The notes under the pieces are model-generated. The model did no database searches. It saw nothing but the letters and a program-made list of their open reading frames with translations, and was not told the DNA's origin. The translations under genes and the position numbers were made by a program. Of a stretch of DNA of 18,100 nt, positions 15,020 to 18,100 are shown piece by piece. The DNA is from Borrelia parkeri (GTDB lineage Bacteria > Spirochaetota > Spirochaetia > Borreliales > Borreliaceae), in the NCBI RefSeq assembly GCF_023035815.1, contig NZ_CP073165.1, positions 1 through 18,100 of the forward strand, read 5' to 3'. Each line of letters starts with the position of its first letter. The first letter of the stretch is position 1.

Positions 15020-15060
15020 AGATGGTAAAGATTTAAATATTTTATAATATTAGTATTTTT

Positions 15061-15093
15061 CAATAAGAGTTCCTTTATAAGGAACTCTTATTG
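15061..15093 (+). terminator. Terminator of the P12-type gene (13-bp arms)
   Basis: CAATAAGAGTTCC (15061-15073) pairs perfectly with GGAACTCTTATTG (15081-15093) around a seven-base loop, followed by ATTTTATTT. It lies 41 bases past the stop at 15019. It is the better-preserved counterpart of the hairpin at 1806-1834. Confidence 0.8.
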
Positions 15094-15610
15094 ATTTTAT
15101 TTAAATGAGTTTCTAAAACGAATTACCTTTAAAATTTGACTGTGTATTTATTTTATATTCCCATTTTAAGGTTTTAAATAATGATAAGGAATGTTTATAT
15201 TTTATGTTAACGCATCATATTTTGTTGGCAAGCTATAGTTAAGAGGGTAAATTATTTATAAATGCTACTGGAATTGAAGAAATTTAAAATAAAAAATAAC
15301 AATAAAGACTTATCGAGCAAAGACAGTAGTAAATAAAAAAGGTGATTTAAAGTAAAGATTTTCTTATGATTTAAAATGTCAAACAGTAAATATGTTTTTT
15401 TGGTTATATATGTATATAGAATTATACTAATAGATATTAATTTATTTTTAATCATTTTAGCAATTAGAGGTGTAAATTGTTTACACCAAAATCATAGCTG
15501 AACAATATCAAGATAAAAATAATAGTTAATAATAATATTAGTGTCAAACATAGTACTATGTCTTTTTAAGAGAGAGTAAAAAAAAGATAAGAAAATTTAA
15601 TTAAAATAAT
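15094..15610. other. Intergenic region with decayed remnants
   Basis: Inverted homologue of about 1160-1800. It has no intact gene. Traces of coding sequence shared with the left copy can be read on the plus strand (NDKECLYFMLTHHI near 15180-15220) and on the minus strand (FILILFSYDFGVNN near 15530-15470), both interrupted. The 21-base anchor shared with 1410-1430 is at 15345-15365. A short inverted pair, GGTGTAAA and TTTACACC, lies at 15469-15486. Confidence 0.45.
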
Positions 15611-15698
15611 TTGTATTTTAAACAAAGTGATATATATTATAAATTAATAATGATTATTATATTAAATAATAATCATTATTAATTTCAAGGAAGGAGAA
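15611..15698 (+). promoter_or_regulatory. Lipoprotein promoter with 20-bp-arm palindrome
   Basis: TTGTAT (15611-15616) is a likely -35 and TATTAT (15635-15640) or the overlapping TATATT a likely -10. Immediately downstream, 15641-15660 pair perfectly with 15666-15685. Transcription from this promoter would start inside the left arm, so the mRNA would carry a hairpin or the DNA an operator next to the start. The ribosome site AAGGAAGGAG follows. The region upstream to about 15525 is homologous to the promoter of the broken P12-type gene (1085-1250). Confidence 0.6.
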
Positions 15699-15703
15699 TA
15701 TTT

Positions 15704-16561
15704 ATGAGAAAAAACTTATTTATATTTACATTGTTAGTTGTAGGATTAGTATCTTGTGATCTAAATTCTAAATTATTGGGTAATAAAGAAAGAAATAAAG
15801 ATCTTTCAAAAGAGGTTGTAAATAGTGTTCAAGGAGATGAGGCCTACAAAGAAGTTAATATCAATGGTTTAGAAAAGGTTGTAGATGATATTCAAGGAGA
15901 TGAACCAGCAAAGGAAGATAAGGATGTTGCTGAGAAGAAAAAATTAATATCTGAACTTAAAAAGGATACCGAAGGTCTTATTAAAGTAGTAAATAAGGAT
16001 AAGGCTGAAGTTGAGGATGGAAATCAATATGGAATGAAGGATAAAGTATTTAAAGCAGTGACAGATACTGTTAATAATAAGACACTAGATAATGATGAGA
16101 ATAAGGAAGCAAGAAGATTATTTTATTCCTCTTTGGGATACGATAAAGAGAAAATAAAAGATTTTGCAAATATTCTTAAAAATATCGAAACAGATGATAC
16201 AAACAAGGGTACATGGATTAAGGATATAATGAGTGCAGGTAGAGAACATCTTCAATCTAATTTTGAGAAAATAATTGATAAAGTAGAAAAGAGTAAAGAT
16301 AAACTTGATAAATTGAGTCTTGTTGATTTAAAAGAAGTTAAAACAAAGTTTGACGAAATTAAGTCACAAAGAGAAGCTTTTATAAAAGCTGTAGGTAGTC
16401 TTATTTCATCTTATAAAGCCAAGACAGGTGGTATTGATTCTGACAGTGAGAAATTAATAAAGCATGTTGAGAGAGAATATAAAGATCTCATTACAGTTAA
16501 AATTCCTGGAATGAAATTAGTATATGATAAGATTATAGGTGTTCTAGATACAATTAAGTAA
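15704..16561 (+). CDS. PFam54/CspA-like (CRASP-1 family) surface lipoprotein
   Basis: This encodes 285 residues. The signal peptide MRKNLFIFTLLVVGLVSC has Cys18. An acidic linker carries two related units, VQGDEAYKE and IQGDEPAKE (about 42-71), and a helical domain extends from about 76 to the end. The segment ENKEARRLFYSSLGYDKEKI (132-151) matches the conserved core of the PFam54 family, which includes complement-binding CspA (BbCRASP-1) of Lyme Borrelia and related relapsing-fever lipoproteins. Complement-regulator binding is possible but varies between members and cannot be inferred here. The ATG at 15704 follows a strong AAGGAAGGAG. It shares its promoter region with the broken P12-type gene of the left arm and ends before a strong terminator. 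Confidence 0.82.
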   Translation: MRKNLFIFTLLVVGLVSCDLNSKLLGNKERNKDLSKEVVNSVQGDEAYKEVNINGLEKVVDDIQGDEPAKEDKDVAEKKKLISELKKDTEGLIKVVNKDKAEVEDGNQYGMKDKVFKAVTDTVNNKTLDNDENKEARRLFYSSLGYDKEKIKDFANILKNIETDDTNKGTWIKDIMSAGREHLQSNFEKIIDKVEKSKDKLDKLSLVDLKEVKTKFDEIKSQREAFIKAVGSLISSYKAKTGGIDSDSEKLIKHVEREYKDLITVKIPGMKLVYDKIIGVLDTIK

Positions 16562-16584
16562 TTATTATAATATTTAAATACAAA

Positions 16585-16623
16585 GGAAGATAGGCTTTGT
16601 TAAGCTATCTTCCTATTTTTATT
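16585..16623 (+). terminator. Terminator between convergent genes
   Basis: GGAAGATA (16585-16592) pairs with TATCTTCC (16606-16613), extended by GCTT/AAGC around a TGTT loop, and is followed by TATTTTTATTT. It ends the PFam54-like gene. On the minus strand the hairpin is followed by a weaker T-rich tract, so it may also serve the converging lipoprotein gene, whose stop is at 16645. Confidence 0.8.
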
Positions 16624-16644
16624 TAGAGTAAGTAAAAATACTAT

Positions 16645-17892
16645 TTATCTGGCAACAATACCTGTGCGAGTAAGTAAGTCTTTTACTAATGTAAGTTTTG
16701 AGTATGGATTTCGTAATGCTTGGTATGTTTGGTAATCATTATAAGATGATGTCGGATATGCTTGATGATCTTTGTTATTAAATTCTTGTATTTTTGTAAT
16801 TAAAGAACTTACTTCAGTTTTGAGTTCATCTAATTTTGTCTTTGCAGACAGGTCGCTTTGTAAATTTCCACCGTAATCATTATAAGTAATCAGAATTGTT
16901 GCTGAATTTAAACTCTTCTCAATTTCACTTAGAAGTTTTTTAAGATCTGCTTCTAATTTATCTTTTGTAAACTTGGAGAGTTCTTTTTTTGCCGTTTGTT
17001 TTTCATGTTCTTCGGCTCTTATTCCATAATAATTGCTTAATTTGATTCTATGGAATTCAATTGTATCCAAGTCATCTTTTATTTGTTCAGCTATTTTAAG
17101 TGCTTGCTCAACACTATCTGTGATATTCTTTAGTTTAAATTTATATTGATTGTCTAATCTGGTTTCTAGCTTAGAATCTGCATCTGCATCTTCGTCAAAT
17201 TCATATTCCTCAATTGTTATGGAACTGTCAGAGTATGAACCTGATATTATTGGGTTTGAGTCATAATGTGATTTATAGGTATATTCGTATTGAATATTAT
17301 GTGATTCACCATTTAATGCCTTCAGAGAAGTTTTACTGTTGCCTCTGAGAAGAATATTTGCATTTGAATGATGTTCAACTGTCTTACTGTTTTGATGAGA
17401 AGGATTATTAATATTATTTTGATTGGAGTAGGTTGTATCATTATCTAGTGTTGATATGTTGTTGTGTTCTGTTGTATGAGTTAAATCTGTTTTTGCAGGA
17501 GTATTAATGGTTATTTTTTGTGTTACTATATTTTCATCAGTATTTGAAGTATTGAATGAAGCGTTATCAAAAATGTTATTACTAGGCAAACTGAATTCTT
17601 CTTTTTTTGTCTCAGAGGGAGTTGCAACTAAGATACTTGTTTGAGGTTCAGTTTGTTTAGGTGATATATCTTTTGTACTTTTGCTATTAATTTTAGATAG
17701 ATGTTTTTCTGAATGCTGATTATCACTAAAAATATTTTTCATAGCTATCTCACTAGCATTCAACATCATGGAGTTTACTTTATCAAGTGTTTTTGAATAC
17801 TTTTTGTGAATTTCTTCATCAGTAAAAAAGAACTTACAACCAATCAAGCTGAGAAGAAAGGTTAAAGCTAAATATTTATTTTTTAAAATCAT
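16645..17892 (-). CDS. Large putative lipoprotein, unknown family
   Basis: I do not recognise this 415-residue protein. Signal peptide MILKNKYLALTFLLSLIGC has lipobox LIGC with Cys19. Residues 20-55 look helical. Residues 56-225 are low-complexity, rich in Asn, Ser, Thr, His and Gln, and probably disordered. An acidic patch YEFDEDADADS (230-240) follows. Residues 245-375 form a Lys/Glu-rich helical domain with heptad spacing, including SVEQALKIAEQIKDDLDTIE. The last 40 residues are Tyr/Ser-rich, then KLTLVKDLL. This layout, a lipid anchor on a long flexible stalk presenting a helical head, suits a surface adhesin or binding protein, by inference. The ATG at 17892 follows AAGGAAC. It is the last gene before the right terminus and points away from it. 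Confidence 0.85.
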   Translation of the reverse strand: MILKNKYLALTFLLSLIGCKFFFTDEEIHKKYSKTLDKVNSMMLNASEIAMKNIFSDNQHSEKHLSKINSKSTKDISPKQTEPQTSILVATPSETKKEEFSLPSNNIFDNASFNTSNTDENIVTQKITINTPAKTDLTHTTEHNNISTLDNDTTYSNQNNINNPSHQNSKTVEHHSNANILLRGNSKTSLKALNGESHNIQYEYTYKSHYDSNPIISGSYSDSSITIEEYEFDEDADADSKLETRLDNQYKFKLKNITDSVEQALKIAEQIKDDLDTIEFHRIKLSNYYGIRAEEHEKQTAKKELSKFTKDKLEADLKKLLSEIEKSLNSATILITYNDYGGNLQSDLSAKTKLDELKTEVSSLITKIQEFNNKDHQAYPTSSYNDYQTYQALRNPYSKLTLVKDLLTRTGIVAR

Positions 17893-18078
17893 ATTTTGTT
17901 CCTTAAAAGTTACTTACTAATAGATAAGTATATATCAATATGAATGAATTTAATTTATTTAAAACTTATATGACTGATTAGTAACAGAGCCAATATTTGG
18001 TAATAGAAGATATATATATTCAAATAACTATCATAAATGATTATTAGGTGGTATGGATTTTAAGAGTAGAGATTATTC
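17893..18078. other. Right subtelomeric region, upstream of the terminal lipoprotein gene
   Basis: It contains the ribosome site of the minus-strand lipoprotein gene at about 17897-17903 and presumably its promoter, which I cannot place convincingly. There are no open frames or strong repeats, and no similarity to the left subtelomere. Confidence 0.45.
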
Positions 18079-18100
18079 TATACTATTAAAAACTAAACTA
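18079..18100 (-). other. Probable right hairpin telomere
   Basis: The minus strand reads TAGTATA at 18085-18079, bases 16-22 from the end, the same offset as at the left end. The terminal bases TAGTT are also shared. This is the inverted partner of the left telomere motif and implies that the window ends at or very near the physical end of the linear plasmid. Confidence 0.65.

Larger units (their letters stand above)
13650..15685 (+). repeat. Right copy of the ~2 kb inverted segmental duplication
   Basis: Counterpart of 1075-3110 in opposite orientation. In order it holds the vlp 3' element, the spacer anchor ATATTTGTACTAAAGAT, the P12-type gene, the 13-bp-arm terminator and the degraded intergenic remnant. 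It ends with the TTGTAT/TATTAT promoter and its palindrome. The boundaries are approximate because similarity fades gradually. The vlps preceding the two copies belong to different subfamilies, so the vlp bodies were exchanged or the duplication began at the shared 3' element. Confidence 0.72.

Noticed and set aside
15252..15455. Minus-strand 67-codon frame in the right intergenic region
   Set aside because: It is extremely Ile/Leu/Phe-rich with no start signal, lies in a degraded duplicated region and has no counterpart frame in the left copy.

Overview
The window looks like a complete or near-complete ~18.1 kb linear plasmid of a relapsing-fever Borrelia. The DNA is very AT-rich. It carries the Borrelia plasmid partition set (families PF57, PF50, PF32/ParA and PF49), Bdr and Mlp proteins, and many lipoproteins with spirochaete-type signal peptides. 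It also has variable large protein (vlp) genes, which are typical of relapsing-fever species. The heptamer TAGTATA (the conserved 'box 1' of Borrelia hairpin telomeres) lies at bases 16-22 from the left end. It lies at exactly the same offset from the right end on the opposite strand, so both ends look like telomeres. The species cannot be named from the sequence alone.

Left arm (1-6064, all genes on the minus strand, reading toward the left end): a P12-type lipoprotein gene split by a one-base homopolymer frameshift (162-1051); an intergenic region with a 30-bp-arm palindrome and decayed coding remnants; an intact P12-type lipoprotein (1890-2783); two tandem vlp genes, one frameshifted in a G tract (3122-4205) and one intact (4325-5392); and a bdr gene (5618-6064).

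Centre (6300-11700): an mlp lipoprotein on the plus strand; a decayed minus-strand DUF244 (YqaJ/lambda-exonuclease-like) gene; the intact partition operon PF57-PF50-parA-PF49; a bdr pseudogene; and a perfect 17-bp-arm inverted repeat. A decayed ERF-type single-strand-annealing protein gene follows. The partition module is thus flanked by remnants of a phage-like exonuclease and of an annealase.

Right arm (12629-18100): a vlp cassette without a signal peptide, from a different vlp subfamily; an intact P12-type lipoprotein; an intact lipoprotein resembling the CspA/CRASP-1 (PFam54) family; and, converging on it, a 415-residue lipoprotein that I do not recognise. The block from the vlp 3' end through the P12 gene, its terminator and the promoter of the next lipoprotein occurs twice in inverted orientation (about 1075-3110 and 13650-15685).

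Working together: the partition operon maintains the replicon, and nearly everything else encodes or archives surface lipoproteins. The tandem vlps, the signal-less cassette, the shared 3' hairpins and the inverted duplication indicate repeated recombination of surface-antigen modules. The palindrome over two different lipoprotein promoters suggests shared control, by inference only.
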